Source: Pseudocoprococcus catus (GTDB taxonomy: Bacteria; Bacillota; Clostridia; Lachnospirales; Lachnospiraceae). Taken from it: a stretch of 59,953 nucleotides of DNA. The stretch lies in assembly GCF_902381825.1 (NCBI RefSeq), contig NZ_LR698973.1, forward strand, positions 650,786 to 710,738, given 5' to 3'. Positions 9,106-18,029 of the stretch are shown here, piece after piece (within the stretch, counting starts at the first letter, position 1; every line of letters begins with the position of its first letter). The translations under genes were made by a program, and so were the position numbers. Under the pieces are notes generated by a model. It saw nothing but the letters and a program-made list of their open reading frames with translations. It ran no database searches and had not been told where the DNA came from.

Positions 9106-9340
9106 CAGAGAATATTTCTTTTGGTGAACTTGAATAAACGCGCATCCATGAGGGAGGGAAATATTTTTGTTATTGTGTAGCAAATGAGTGGAAGTCTCCC
9201 TATTTGTTAATCAAATGTCAAAACAACCCGACATAGTCTGGAAGCTGTTCGGGGATTATGCATGATGTCCTTATCATATGCACACGATAAGAAGGAAAAT
9301 ACATAAAAGTATAGACTTTTAGGGAGGTAGGTGTCACAAG
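9106..9340 (+). promoter_or_regulatory. Long structured 5' leader of the purine permease
   Basis: About 235 bases with no convincing ORF. It has pairable segments: GGGAGG near 9152 with CTCCC near 9198, GCATGAT with ATCATATGC around 9260-9283, and the mutually exclusive TTATC/GATAA pair around 9271-9292. Alternative pairing suggests an attenuator or riboswitch-like switch. I do not recognise the purine riboswitch core (no paired TATA/GTTTCTAC junction). Confidence 0.35.
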
Positions 9341-10726
9341 ATGAATAGCAAAGAAGATCTTGGACGGAAGAAAGGCAGAAGGCTTTCAGCTGATGACTTA
9401 TTTAACATGGAGGGTAAGCCCTCATTTTTACAGGCATTTCCATTGTCATTGCAGCATGTAGCTGCTATGATAGTAGGATGTGTTACACCGGCGATCATTG
9501 TAGCCAATGCGGCAGGTCTTTCCGATTCTGATTCAGTTATTTTGATCCAGGCAGCGTTGTTTGTTTCAGCATTGACCACATTGCTTCAGCTTTATCCGCT
9601 GTTCCATGGCAGTGCGTATGCAATCGGTTCGGGTTTACCAATGATTATGGGTATCAGTTTTGCGTATGTTCCGACGATGCAGGCTATAGCGACTCAGTAT
9701 GATGTGGCGACCATACTGGGGGCACAGATAGTCGGCGGTATTGTTGCTTTATTGGTTGGTCTGTTTATTAAACAGATCAGGAAGTTTTTCCCACCGTTGA
9801 TCACAGGTACGGTTGTATTTGCCATTGGTCTTTCGTTGTATCCGACAGCCATCAACTATATGGCCGGTGGTACATCCAATGAGCATTACGGTGCATGGCA
9901 GAACTGGCTGGTAGCAATTATTGTATTATGTATCGTTACATACCTGAACCATTACGGCAAAGGTATTTTCAAGCTTGCTTCTATATTAATAGGTATTATC
10001 ATTGGTTACATTATCTCCATTTTCTTCGGAATGGTGGATTTCTCATCTGTAACCGGTGCATCACTGATTAGTATTCCTCAGCCACTGCATTTTGGCATTA
10101 AGTTTGAGCCGTCTTCATGTGTTGCCATCGGTTTACTGTTTGCGATTAATGCGATCCAGGCGATCGGTGACTTCTCGGCTACTACAACAGGCGGTCTGGA
10201 CAGAATGCCGACGGACGAAGAGTTAAAGGGCGGTATTGTGGCTTATGGTATCAGCAATGTTGTGGGTGCGATTTTTGGCGGTCTGCCGACGGCAACCTAC
10301 AGTCAGAATGTAGGTATTGTAGCATCTACGAAGGTTGTAGCAAGAAAGGTATTCCGTATTGCGGCAATGATTCTGCTTGTTGCAGGTCTGGTGCCTGTAT
10401 TCTCAGCAGTTTTGACAACGATTCCTTATTGTGTATTGGGCGGTGCAACAATTTCTGTATTCGCATCCATCACAATGACAGGTATCAAGCTGATCACAAC
10501 TCAGCCATTGGATTTCCGCAATACAACAATTGTCGGTCTGGCAATTGCCCTTGGTATGGGTGTGACACAGGCGAATGCAGCATTAGCAACATTCCCAGCG
10601 TGGGTAACAACTATTTTTGGTAAATCACCGGTTGTATTGGCGATGATTACAGCTGTTGTGCTGAATCTGCTTCTTCCAAAGCCGAAGGGCAGTGCAGTTG
10701 AACCTGCGGAAGAAAAAGCCGAGTAA
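9341..10726 (+). CDS. Uracil-xanthine family permease (NCS2, 461 aa)
   Basis: Nucleobase:cation symporter of the inner membrane, probably importing xanthine or uric acid for the linked catabolic enzymes. About 14 hydrophobic segments. The N-terminal consensus PLSLQHVAAMIVG, GDFSATTTGGLDR and SQNVGIVASTKV are NCS2 signature stretches. The GDF(S/T)ATT region is shared with XanQ/UacT-type carriers; specificity between xanthine and urate cannot be told by eye. A moderate ribosome site, GGGAGG, lies 13 bases upstream. A long leader precedes it, and a large palindromic element separates it from ssnA. Confidence 0.93.
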   Translation: MNSKEDLGRKKGRRLSADDLFNMEGKPSFLQAFPLSLQHVAAMIVGCVTPAIIVANAAGLSDSDSVILIQAALFVSALTTLLQLYPLFHGSAYAIGSGLPMIMGISFAYVPTMQAIATQYDVATILGAQIVGGIVALLVGLFIKQIRKFFPPLITGTVVFAIGLSLYPTAINYMAGGTSNEHYGAWQNWLVAIIVLCIVTYLNHYGKGIFKLASILIGIIIGYIISIFFGMVDFSSVTGASLISIPQPLHFGIKFEPSSCVAIGLLFAINAIQAIGDFSATTTGGLDRMPTDEELKGGIVAYGISNVVGAIFGGLPTATYSQNVGIVASTKVVARKVFRIAAMILLVAGLVPVFSAVLTTIPYCVLGGATISVFASITMTGIKLITTQPLDFRNTTIVGLAIALGMGVTQANAALATFPAWVTTIFGKSPVVLAMITAVVLNLLLPKPKGSAVEPAEEKAE

Positions 10727-10755
10727 GATTTAGGTATATAAGGTAAATAAACATT

Positions 10756-10900
10756 TTGTAACTGTTCAGAGCCAGGCAAAATTTCAAAAACAGGTATAAA
10801 ATGCTTGCATTTTTAAAACTGTTTTTGAAATTTTATTTGGCGGATACGCCACACCGACGAAATGCGTAGCATTTTGGAGGTTGGCTCTGAACAGTTACAA
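10756..10900. repeat. Cloverleaf-like palindromic element B
   Basis: Closing stem of 17 perfect pairs: GTAACTGTTCAGAGCCA (10758-10774) with its complement at 10882-10898. Inside are three arms. One is a perfect 16-bp stem, AAAATTTCAAAAACAG (10778-10793) with CTGTTTTTGAAATTTT (10819-10834), carrying an inner TGC-TT-GCA hairpin. The second is GGCG-GATA-CGCC (10839-10850). The third is AAATGC-GTA-GCATTT (10860-10874). It fills the gap between the permease and ssnA. It could be a mobile repeat, a processing site or a structured RNA. No ORF. Confidence 0.75.
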
Positions 10901-10933
10901 CATTTAATTTAAGTTTTAAAGAAGGAGGCAGGA

Positions 10934-12268
10934 ATGATGCTGGTTATTGGTAATGGTAAGTTATTTACAAGAAATGATGAGATGCCCTTTGTTGAAAATG
11001 GTGCTGTTGCGATTAAGGGGACAAAGATCGCTGCTGTGGGGGAAACAGAGGCTATAAAGAAACAGTATGGGGATGCAGAATTCATTGATGCAAAGGGCGG
11101 CGTGATCATGCCGGCATTTATCAATACGCATGAGCACATTTACAGTGCGATGGCCAGAGGATTAAGTATTAAGGGGTATAATCCGAAGGGATTTCTGGAT
11201 ATTCTGGATGGTCAGTGGTGGACGATCGACCGCCATCTGACACTGGAACAGACGAAATACAGTGCGGTTGAAACATTGATTTCCTGTATTCGCAATGGTG
11301 TGACGACGGTTTTTGACCACCATGCAAGTTTTGGACAGATTGGCGGCAGCTTATTTACAATCGCTGATGTGGCTAAGGAATTAGGTGTTCGTGCCTGCCT
11401 CTGTTATGAGATTTCTGATCGTGATGGTATGGATAAAGCCAGAGAATCTGTTATGGAGAATGCGGAATTTATCCGTTATGCACTGAAAGATGACACAGAT
11501 ATGATCGCCGGTATGATGGGTATGCATGCACAGTTTACAATTTCCGATGCAACCATGGAACTGGCAGCTGCGAACAAACCGGATGAAGTCGGCTATCATA
11601 TCCATGTGGCAGAAGGCATTGAAGATCTGCATGACTGTCTGAAGAAATATGGCAAACGTATCGTGGACAGACTGATGGATTTCAACATTCTCGGTGAGAA
11701 GACGCTGCTGGGTCATTGTATTTACATTAACCCTCATGAAATGGATCTGATCAAAGATACCAACACAATGGTGGTACATAATCCAGAATCCAACATGGGC
11801 AATGCCTGCGGATGCCCGCCAACCATGGAGCTGGTTCACAGAGGTATCCTGACAGGTCTTGGTACAGACGGTTATACACATGATATGATTGAATCTTATA
11901 AGGTGGCCAATGTACTGCACAAACATCATCTTTGCGACGCCAATGCGGCATGGGGAGAAGTTCCGAAGATGCTGTTTGAGAACAATGCAGCCATTGCAAA
12001 TCGTTACTTTAAGACACCGCTTGGTGTTCTGAAAGAGGGCGCAGCCGGTGATGTCATCGTTGTGGATTACAACCCACCGACACAGCTGGATGCATCCAAT
12101 ATCAACGGTCATATTCTGTTTGGCATGACAGGCAGAGACGTTGTGACAACGGTTGCCAACGGCCGTGTATTGATGAAAGACCGTGAGATTAAAGTAATTG
12201 ACGTTGAAGAAGCAATGGCAAAATGCAGAGAAGAATCTGCAAAGCTGTGGCACAGCATCAACGGTTAA
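10934..12268 (+). CDS. ssnA: SsnA family putative aminohydrolase (444 aa)
   Basis: Metal-dependent amidohydrolase-superfamily enzyme (TIM barrel in a beta-sandwich), of the SsnA family that accompanies ygfK and selenium-dependent hydroxylases. Metal ligands visible: NTHEHIYSA (start of the barrel), HVAEG and LGHCIY (histidines), and GLGTDGYTHDM (Asp). Likely hydrolytic ring opening or deamination of a purine-derived heterocycle in the cytoplasm; the exact reaction is inferred. AAGGAGG is 6 bases before ATG 10934 (a second ATG follows at 10937). It is 107 bases ahead of ygfK and co-directional. Confidence 0.92.
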   Translation: MMLVIGNGKLFTRNDEMPFVENGAVAIKGTKIAAVGETEAIKKQYGDAEFIDAKGGVIMPAFINTHEHIYSAMARGLSIKGYNPKGFLDILDGQWWTIDRHLTLEQTKYSAVETLISCIRNGVTTVFDHHASFGQIGGSLFTIADVAKELGVRACLCYEISDRDGMDKARESVMENAEFIRYALKDDTDMIAGMMGMHAQFTISDATMELAAANKPDEVGYHIHVAEGIEDLHDCLKKYGKRIVDRLMDFNILGEKTLLGHCIYINPHEMDLIKDTNTMVVHNPESNMGNACGCPPTMELVHRGILTGLGTDGYTHDMIESYKVANVLHKHHLCDANAAWGEVPKMLFENNAAIANRYFKTPLGVLKEGAAGDVIVVDYNPPTQLDASNINGHILFGMTGRDVVTTVANGRVLMKDREIKVIDVEEAMAKCREESAKLWHSING

Positions 12269-12375
12269 TCAGATTGGGGACAGGTGCGGCATCTGTTCAA
12301 GCAGATGCTGTGGATTTAAAGGGAAGATAGAATTAAAAGAAATAGAGATTGAAAGAGAATACAGGAGGTTTTCTC

Positions 12376-15357
12376 ATGAGTGATAGAATGACAGGTATGT
12401 CTTTTGACCAGTTAATGAATTGGGTAACAGAAGAATTAGAGAATCATGGTACGCTTTTTGGGCTTCATCGTGCTTATAAAGCGCCTGAAGAAGCGCTGAC
12501 AATTTTTGGCAGAGACCTTGAGACTCCGATTGGTCCTGCAGCCGGCCCTAACAGCCAGTTAGCTCAGAATATTGCGGCTTCTTATTATGCCGGCAGCCGT
12601 TTCTTTGAATTGAAAACCGTTCAGATCATGGATGGTGATGAACTGGCAGCATGTGTCAACAAGCCATGTATCAAAGCGGATGATGAAGCTTACAACTGTG
12701 AGTGGTCTACCGAGCTTTATGTTCCTCAGGCACAGGATGAATACATTAAGGCATGGTTTCTGCTTTCCTTTATGGCAAAGGAATACGGCCTTGGCAGTAT
12801 GGATGGTTTCCAGTTCAATATCAGTGTTGGTTATGATCTGGAGGGTATCAAGTCTGAGAAAGTCAACACATTCATTGAAAGTATGAAGAATGCAGCTGAT
12901 ACAGAAACCTTCAAAGTCTGTAAGCAGTATCTGCTGGATCATGTAAGCGAGTTCAAACATGTGACAGCAGAAGATATTGAAGCTATCAGACCGGATATCT
13001 GTAATTCCGTTACACTTTCCACACTGCATGGCTGTCCTCCGCAGGAAATCGAACGTATTGCAACCTATCTTTTGACAGAAAAGAAACTCAATACATTTAT
13101 CAAATGTAACCCAACACTTCTTGGCTATGAATTTGCCAGAGAAACATTGGACAAGATGGGTTATGATTATATTGCATTCGGCCGTTTCCATTTTGAAGAT
13201 GATCTTCAGTATGTGGATGCCGTTCCGATGCTGCAGCGGCTGATCAAATTATCCGGCGAAATGGGTCTGGAATTTGGTGTGAAGATTACAAATACATTCC
13301 CTGTAGATGTTAAGGCAGGTGAACTTCCAAGCGAAGAAATGTACATGTCAGGTAAATCCCTGTATCCTCTGTCCATTTCACTGGCAGCAAAACTGTCACG
13401 TGAATTTGACGGCAAATTGCGTATCTCCTATTCAGGCGGTGCAGATGCTTTCAATATTGACAGAATCGTCGGATGCGGTATCTGGCCTGTAACAGTTGCC
13501 ACAACGATTCTGAAGCCGGGCGGCTACCAGAGATTACAGCAGATGGCAGATTCTCTTGAGGCAATGGGCGTCGGCGAATTCAAGGGTATCGATGTGGCGG
13601 CACTGAATAAACTGGCAGAAGATGCCATTACAGATGCGCATCATGTGAAACCGGCCAAATTGCCTGCATCAAGAAAATCTAATGAAACGGTTCCGCTGCT
13701 TGACTGCTATACAGCACCTTGTCAGGATGGATGCCCGATTCATCAGGAAATCCCGACTTATGTTGCATTAGCCGGTGAGGGCAAATATGAAGAAGCACTG
13801 AAAGTGATTCTGAACAGAAATGCACTGCCATTTATGACTGGTACCATCTGTTCCCATCCTTGTCAGGGTTATTGTACACGTAATTTCTATGAGAAATCCG
13901 TGCAGATCAGAAATACAAAACTGGAATGTGCTGAGCAGGCTATGGATGCTATTATAGACTGCGTATCTGTAACTGGTGATTACAGCGGCAGTGTTGCTGT
14001 CGTGGGCGGTGGTCCTGCAGGTATGGCAGCGGCTTACTATCTGGCAAGACTTGGCGCAAAGGTAACAATTTATGAAAAACGTGAACGCCTGGGTGGTGTT
14101 GTCAGCGCTATCATTCCTAACTTCCGAATTGATGACAGTGTCATTGCAAAGGATGCTGCTTTACTTGAAAAATTAGGCGTGAAAGTTTTATATAACACAG
14201 AAGCACCTGCCGTAGATGTTTTGAAGAAAGAATATGACAGCGTAATTCTTGCTGTTGGTGCTTACAAACGCGGTGAACTCAAGCTTGAGGGCGGTGAAGC
14301 ACAGAATGCACTGGCATTCCTTGAAGATTACAATCGCACAAATGGCAAGATGGCCATCGGCAAGAATGTGGTTGTCATCGGCGGCGGCAATACAGCGATG
14401 GATACAGCTCGTGCAGCAAAACGCTGTGATGGTGTTGAGCATGTGTATCTTGTTTATAGAAGAACAAAACGCTACATGCCTGCTGATGAACATGAATTAG
14501 TGTTGGCTGTAGAAGATGGTGTAGAGTTCAGAGAACTGTTGGCACCTGAGAAACTGGAAAATGGTCAGTTGATCTGCCGTGTCATGAAGCTTGGTGAACT
14601 GGATGCATCCGGTCGTGCAGGCATTGTTGAGACGGATGAAACAGTGGCTGTACCTGCAGACCGCGTGATCGCAGCTGTTGGTGAAAAAGTGCCGACAGAT
14701 TTCTATGAAGCGAATGGTCTTCAGGTAGATGACAGAGGCCGCGTGAAAGTCAGCCCGACTCTGGAATCAAGTGTAGAAAATGTATATGTCATCGGTGATG
14801 GTCTGTATGGCCCATCCATCGTTGTCAAAGCAATGGCTCAGGCCATCACAGCAGCAGAAGCTATCTGCGGCCGTGAAATCTCAGGCAGCTGCGACATCGC
14901 AGCAGATCCGGTTTCCATCTATGCGAAGAAGGGTATTCTGGCTGAACCGGGTGACAAACCGGAATCCGAACGCTGCCTTGGCTGTTCAACCGTATGCGAA
15001 AACTGTGTAGATGTATGCCCGAACAGAGCCAACATCTCAATCAAGGTACCTGGTATGGCAAAAGCACAGGTCATCCACGTAGACTACATGTGCAACGAAT
15101 GCGGCAACTGCAAGAGCTTCTGCCCATACGCAAGTGCACCATACCTTGACAAATTCACTTTATTTGCCAAAGAAGCCGATATGGCTGACAGCAAGAACGA
15201 TGGATTTGCCGTTATCGACAAAGAAGCAGTTACAGCGAAGATTCGTTTCTTCGGAAAAGAAACAACCTGGACAAAAGGACAGGAAAGCAGCGTGCCATTC
15301 GGCCTGCTGAAAGTCATCGAAGCTGTTTGCACAGATTATAGTTATTTACTTCCATAA
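12376..15357 (+). CDS. ygfK: YgfK, putative selenate reductase subunit-like oxidoreductase (993 aa)
   Basis: Large iron-sulfur flavoprotein. Domain order: a dihydroorotate-dehydrogenase-like TIM barrel (about 1-430), then a GltD-like module starting at CYTAPCQDGCPIH with an N-terminal [4Fe-4S] cysteine set, FAD-binding VGGGPAGMAAA and NAD(P)H-binding VIGGGNTAMD, and last a C-terminal ferredoxin part with CLGCSTVCENCVDVCP and CNECGNCKSFCP. The design suggests electrons pass from NAD(P)H through FAD and Fe-S clusters to a reductive step in purine catabolism. ATG 12376 follows AGGAGG by 8 bases; an in-frame ATG 9 codons upstream lacks a ribosome site. E. coli YgfK is slightly longer. Confidence 0.94.
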   Translation: MSDRMTGMSFDQLMNWVTEELENHGTLFGLHRAYKAPEEALTIFGRDLETPIGPAAGPNSQLAQNIAASYYAGSRFFELKTVQIMDGDELAACVNKPCIKADDEAYNCEWSTELYVPQAQDEYIKAWFLLSFMAKEYGLGSMDGFQFNISVGYDLEGIKSEKVNTFIESMKNAADTETFKVCKQYLLDHVSEFKHVTAEDIEAIRPDICNSVTLSTLHGCPPQEIERIATYLLTEKKLNTFIKCNPTLLGYEFARETLDKMGYDYIAFGRFHFEDDLQYVDAVPMLQRLIKLSGEMGLEFGVKITNTFPVDVKAGELPSEEMYMSGKSLYPLSISLAAKLSREFDGKLRISYSGGADAFNIDRIVGCGIWPVTVATTILKPGGYQRLQQMADSLEAMGVGEFKGIDVAALNKLAEDAITDAHHVKPAKLPASRKSNETVPLLDCYTAPCQDGCPIHQEIPTYVALAGEGKYEEALKVILNRNALPFMTGTICSHPCQGYCTRNFYEKSVQIRNTKLECAEQAMDAIIDCVSVTGDYSGSVAVVGGGPAGMAAAYYLARLGAKVTIYEKRERLGGVVSAIIPNFRIDDSVIAKDAALLEKLGVKVLYNTEAPAVDVLKKEYDSVILAVGAYKRGELKLEGGEAQNALAFLEDYNRTNGKMAIGKNVVVIGGGNTAMDTARAAKRCDGVEHVYLVYRRTKRYMPADEHELVLAVEDGVEFRELLAPEKLENGQLICRVMKLGELDASGRAGIVETDETVAVPADRVIAAVGEKVPTDFYEANGLQVDDRGRVKVSPTLESSVENVYVIGDGLYGPSIVVKAMAQAITAAEAICGREISGSCDIAADPVSIYAKKGILAEPGDKPESERCLGCSTVCENCVDVCPNRANISIKVPGMAKAQVIHVDYMCNECGNCKSFCPYASAPYLDKFTLFAKEADMADSKNDGFAVIDKEAVTAKIRFFGKETTWTKGQESSVPFGLLKVIEAVCTDYSYLLP

Positions 15358-15366
15358 AACCATATA

Positions 15367-15495
15367 GGCGGAGACTTCAAGTACCCTGAATCCACTTCTG
15401 CCTGTGATTTACCTCTGAAAACACGCTTATCGCGAAACGTTTTCAGAGGTAAGTCACAGGCAGAGCGGAATAGAGAAGGGAAAAGAGTCTCCGCC
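15367..15495 (+). terminator. Giant palindromic terminator-like element C
   Basis: Begins 9 bases after the ygfK stop. Outer stem GGCGGAGACT (15367-15376) with AGTCTCCGCC (15486-15495) is followed by ATTTTTAT. Inner stem of 25 pairs with one G.U at 15398-15422 and 15439-15463, enclosing a 16-base loop. The stretches between the stems are also partly complementary. An unusually long Rho-independent terminator for the purine operon, or a stem-loop element inserted at its end. Confidence 0.7.
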
Positions 15496-15738
15496 ATTTT
15501 TATGTGTAGAAATAACTATAATTTGCACGGCAGGCGCAGGAGGGCTGGAAATAAAGGCAGGGGTTTTAATGTTTGGACATTCTGGCAACAATATGGTAAA
15601 AATGTCGTCCTCGCAGGTACTTTTGGGTTGAGCTAAATCTCCAATAATGCTAAGATATACTATAAAAGTTAGATACGACGTTTTATAAGAAAGCTAAGGG
15701 ACCAGAGCAGTCCCGGTGATAGACAGGAGGTTTTAGCG
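15496..15738. other. Intergenic stretch before the carbonic anhydrase gene
   Basis: About 240 bases without a credible ORF. TATACT at about 15656-15661 could be a -10 element for the carbonic anhydrase gene, but no well-spaced -35 is clear. A short repeat, GGGACC...GGTCCC-like (GGGACCAGAGCAGTCCC), lies just before its ribosome site. Confidence 0.3.
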
Positions 15739-16311
15739 ATGATCCATCATATGATCATGACAGCCGATGAGGCGATTGAGAAGTTAAAGTCAGGCAACAT
15801 GCGGTATTTGCTGATGAACAGTAACAGTGGCAATGTGTCAGCGGCCCTGCGCAAGTTTACTTATGAGCACGGTCAACATCCCCATGCGATTATTGTGACT
15901 TGTTCGGATTCCAGAGTGATTCCGGAGACGATTTTTTCGGCGGGTCTGGGTGAGCTTTTTGTGATCCGTGTGGCGGGCAACGTCATTGATGACCATCAGC
16001 TGGGTAGCATTGAGTATGCGGCCGGACATCTGGGAAGTCCTGTGGTTGTTGTGCTGGGGCATACTCATTGCGGTGCAGTTGATGCAGCCATCAACAGTGA
16101 TCCGGAAGGGTATATTAAGTTTATTACAGATGAGATTAAGCTGGCGATCGGTGATGAAACCGATGATTACAAAGCTTGCTGTCTGAATGTGAAACGCAGT
16201 GTAGCTTTGATTGAACATAGTCTGGATATTCAGCAGATTGAGGAGCAGGAAGGGTTGAGAGTCGTTGGCGCCATGTATCACATTGAAGACGGCAGCGTAG
16301 AGTTTTTATAA
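15739..16311 (+). CDS. Beta-carbonic anhydrase (190 aa)
   Basis: Zinc enzyme interconverting CO2 and bicarbonate in the cytoplasm. All beta-class residues are present: Cys55-Asp57-Arg59 in TCSDSR, and His108 and Cys111 in GHTHCGA. Length is normal for the class. ATG 15739 follows AGGAGG. The gene sits 380 bases past ygfK behind a strong hairpin, so it is probably a separate unit. It could nonetheless serve CO2/bicarbonate balance for carbamoyl-phosphate chemistry (arcC, carB nearby). The cardiolipin synthase gene begins 15 bases downstream. Confidence 0.93.
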   Translation: MIHHMIMTADEAIEKLKSGNMRYLLMNSNSGNVSAALRKFTYEHGQHPHAIIVTCSDSRVIPETIFSAGLGELFVIRVAGNVIDDHQLGSIEYAAGHLGSPVVVVLGHTHCGAVDAAINSDPEGYIKFITDEIKLAIGDETDDYKACCLNVKRSVALIEHSLDIQQIEEQEGLRVVGAMYHIEDGSVEFL

Positions 16312-16326
16312 GAAAGAAGAGATAAA

Positions 16327-17868
16327 GTGAGAGAAGAACAAAAGGGTGCTGTAAAAAACAGTATCGGCCGTATTTTTATTACTGCGCTGCTGATATTGAT
16401 ACAGGTTGTCTGGCTTATTGAATTGTTTGTCAGGCTTAATAAGTATTCCACTGGAATTTCATTGGTATCCAGTGCGATTGCATTGATTGTGGTTATTAAA
16501 ATATATGGCCGGGATATGAATTCCGCCATGAAGATGCCCTGGATGATTTTGATCATGGCATTTCCGGTGGCCGGTGTCGGTATTTACCTGTTATGCGGGC
16601 ATTCCGGAGTGAATATCGGTATCCGCAAACATTTTCAGGCATTGCAGTCAGAATTGACGCCTTTATTGCCGGATAAAGAAGATATTTTGCAGAAAATGTC
16701 GGATGAGGACAGGCAGACAGCTAATATGGCGCATTATATCAGTCATTCGGCGGGATATCCGGTGTATGACAACACGGATCTGGAATTTTATCCTGAAGCG
16801 GTTGATGGCTTTGAAGCTCAGAAGGAAGCATTGAAGCAAGCGAAGAAATTTATTTTTATGGAATACCATGCCATTGAGGATGCGCAGTCTTTTGCGGGCA
16901 TGAAAAGTATTCTCTTTGAGAAGGCAAAGGAAGGTGTGGAAGTCCGTCTGATTTATGATGATGTTGGCAGTATGGGCTTTATCAATACGGATTTTGTCAA
17001 ACAGATGGAAAGCCAAGGTATTCAGTGTCGAATTTTCAATAAGATTGTGCCTTTCGTCAATATGTTTATGAATAACAGGGATCACAGAAAGATTACGGTC
17101 ATTGATGGACAGGTTGGTTTTACCGGCGGCTACAATCTGGCGGATGAATATTTCAATATTACCCATCCTTATGGCCTTTGGAAAGATACCGGTGTGCGGA
17201 TGGAAGGAGATGCTGTACGGAGTCTTACAGTTATGTTTCTTGAAATGTGGAATGCCATTAAGAAGACGGACACGGATTATACGGCATATTTTCCGGAGAT
17301 TACATATACAGCAAAGCAGACAGGCTATGTACAGCCTTATGCAGACAATCCACTGGACGATGAGCATACCGGAGAAAATGTTTATATGAATGTTTTGAAC
17401 AGTGCACGGGAATATGCGTATTTCATTACACCGTATCTGCTGATCAGTGATGAAATGAAAAAGGCTTTTACTCTGGCAGCCAGAAGAGGAGTGGATGTGC
17501 GGATTATCACACCGGGCATACCGGACAAGAAGTTTGTTTATCAGGCAACACGTTCTTATTACAACAGACTGGTAAAAAAGGGTGTGCGGATTTTTGAGTA
17601 TACGCCGGGATTTTGCCATGCCAAGCAGTGCGTATCGGATGATAAGGCAGCGGTTGTGGGTACCATCAATCTGGATTACAGAAGTTTATATCATCACTTT
17701 GAAAATGCGGCAGCTTTTTATCATAAGGACGCAGTTGCGGGTGTGAAGGCGGACTTCGACCATCTTTTTGAAGAATGCCATGAAGTGACAGAGCAATATC
17801 GAAGCCATCGTTCAACAGCATTGAGAATTGGGCAGTGTATTCTGAGATTATTTGCGCCGCTGCTGTAA
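16327..17868 (+). CDS. cls: Cardiolipin synthase (513 aa)
   Basis: Membrane enzyme of the phospholipase D superfamily that condenses two phosphatidylglycerols to cardiolipin and glycerol. Two N-terminal membrane segments (about residues 14-62 and 70-90), then two HKD motifs: HRKITVIDGQVGFTGG in the first half and HAKQCVSDDKAAVVGT in the second. Length matches bacterial Cls (about 480-515). It starts with GTG at 16327, with AGAAGAGA just upstream; no ATG fits better. It is probably co-transcribed with the carbonic anhydrase gene, without an obvious functional link. Confidence 0.92.
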   Translation: MREEQKGAVKNSIGRIFITALLILIQVVWLIELFVRLNKYSTGISLVSSAIALIVVIKIYGRDMNSAMKMPWMILIMAFPVAGVGIYLLCGHSGVNIGIRKHFQALQSELTPLLPDKEDILQKMSDEDRQTANMAHYISHSAGYPVYDNTDLEFYPEAVDGFEAQKEALKQAKKFIFMEYHAIEDAQSFAGMKSILFEKAKEGVEVRLIYDDVGSMGFINTDFVKQMESQGIQCRIFNKIVPFVNMFMNNRDHRKITVIDGQVGFTGGYNLADEYFNITHPYGLWKDTGVRMEGDAVRSLTVMFLEMWNAIKKTDTDYTAYFPEITYTAKQTGYVQPYADNPLDDEHTGENVYMNVLNSAREYAYFITPYLLISDEMKKAFTLAARRGVDVRIITPGIPDKKFVYQATRSYYNRLVKKGVRIFEYTPGFCHAKQCVSDDKAAVVGTINLDYRSLYHHFENAAAFYHKDAVAGVKADFDHLFEECHEVTEQYRSHRSTALRIGQCILRLFAPLL

Positions 17869-18029
17869 GGTGCGTCTACCATTTTTATAGATTTTATATA
17901 TGTGAAGAGGTAAATTAAGGGGCGATAACAACGATCGAATTAGATAGAAATAATGGAATCTCAGATGAAGACGATGCTTTAGAGCGTTTAATACATTTAT
18001 ATGGTCAGGACATTCTGGCCTCACCAGGT

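Noticed and set aside
9106..9340. Purine riboswitch in the permease leader
   Set aside because: The characteristic junction sequences and loop-loop pairs were not found; only generic foldability remains.
3916..15357. Selenocysteine (in-frame TGA) in the selenium-linked enzymes
   Set aside because: All seven reading frames are uninterrupted at family length and need no TGA readthrough.
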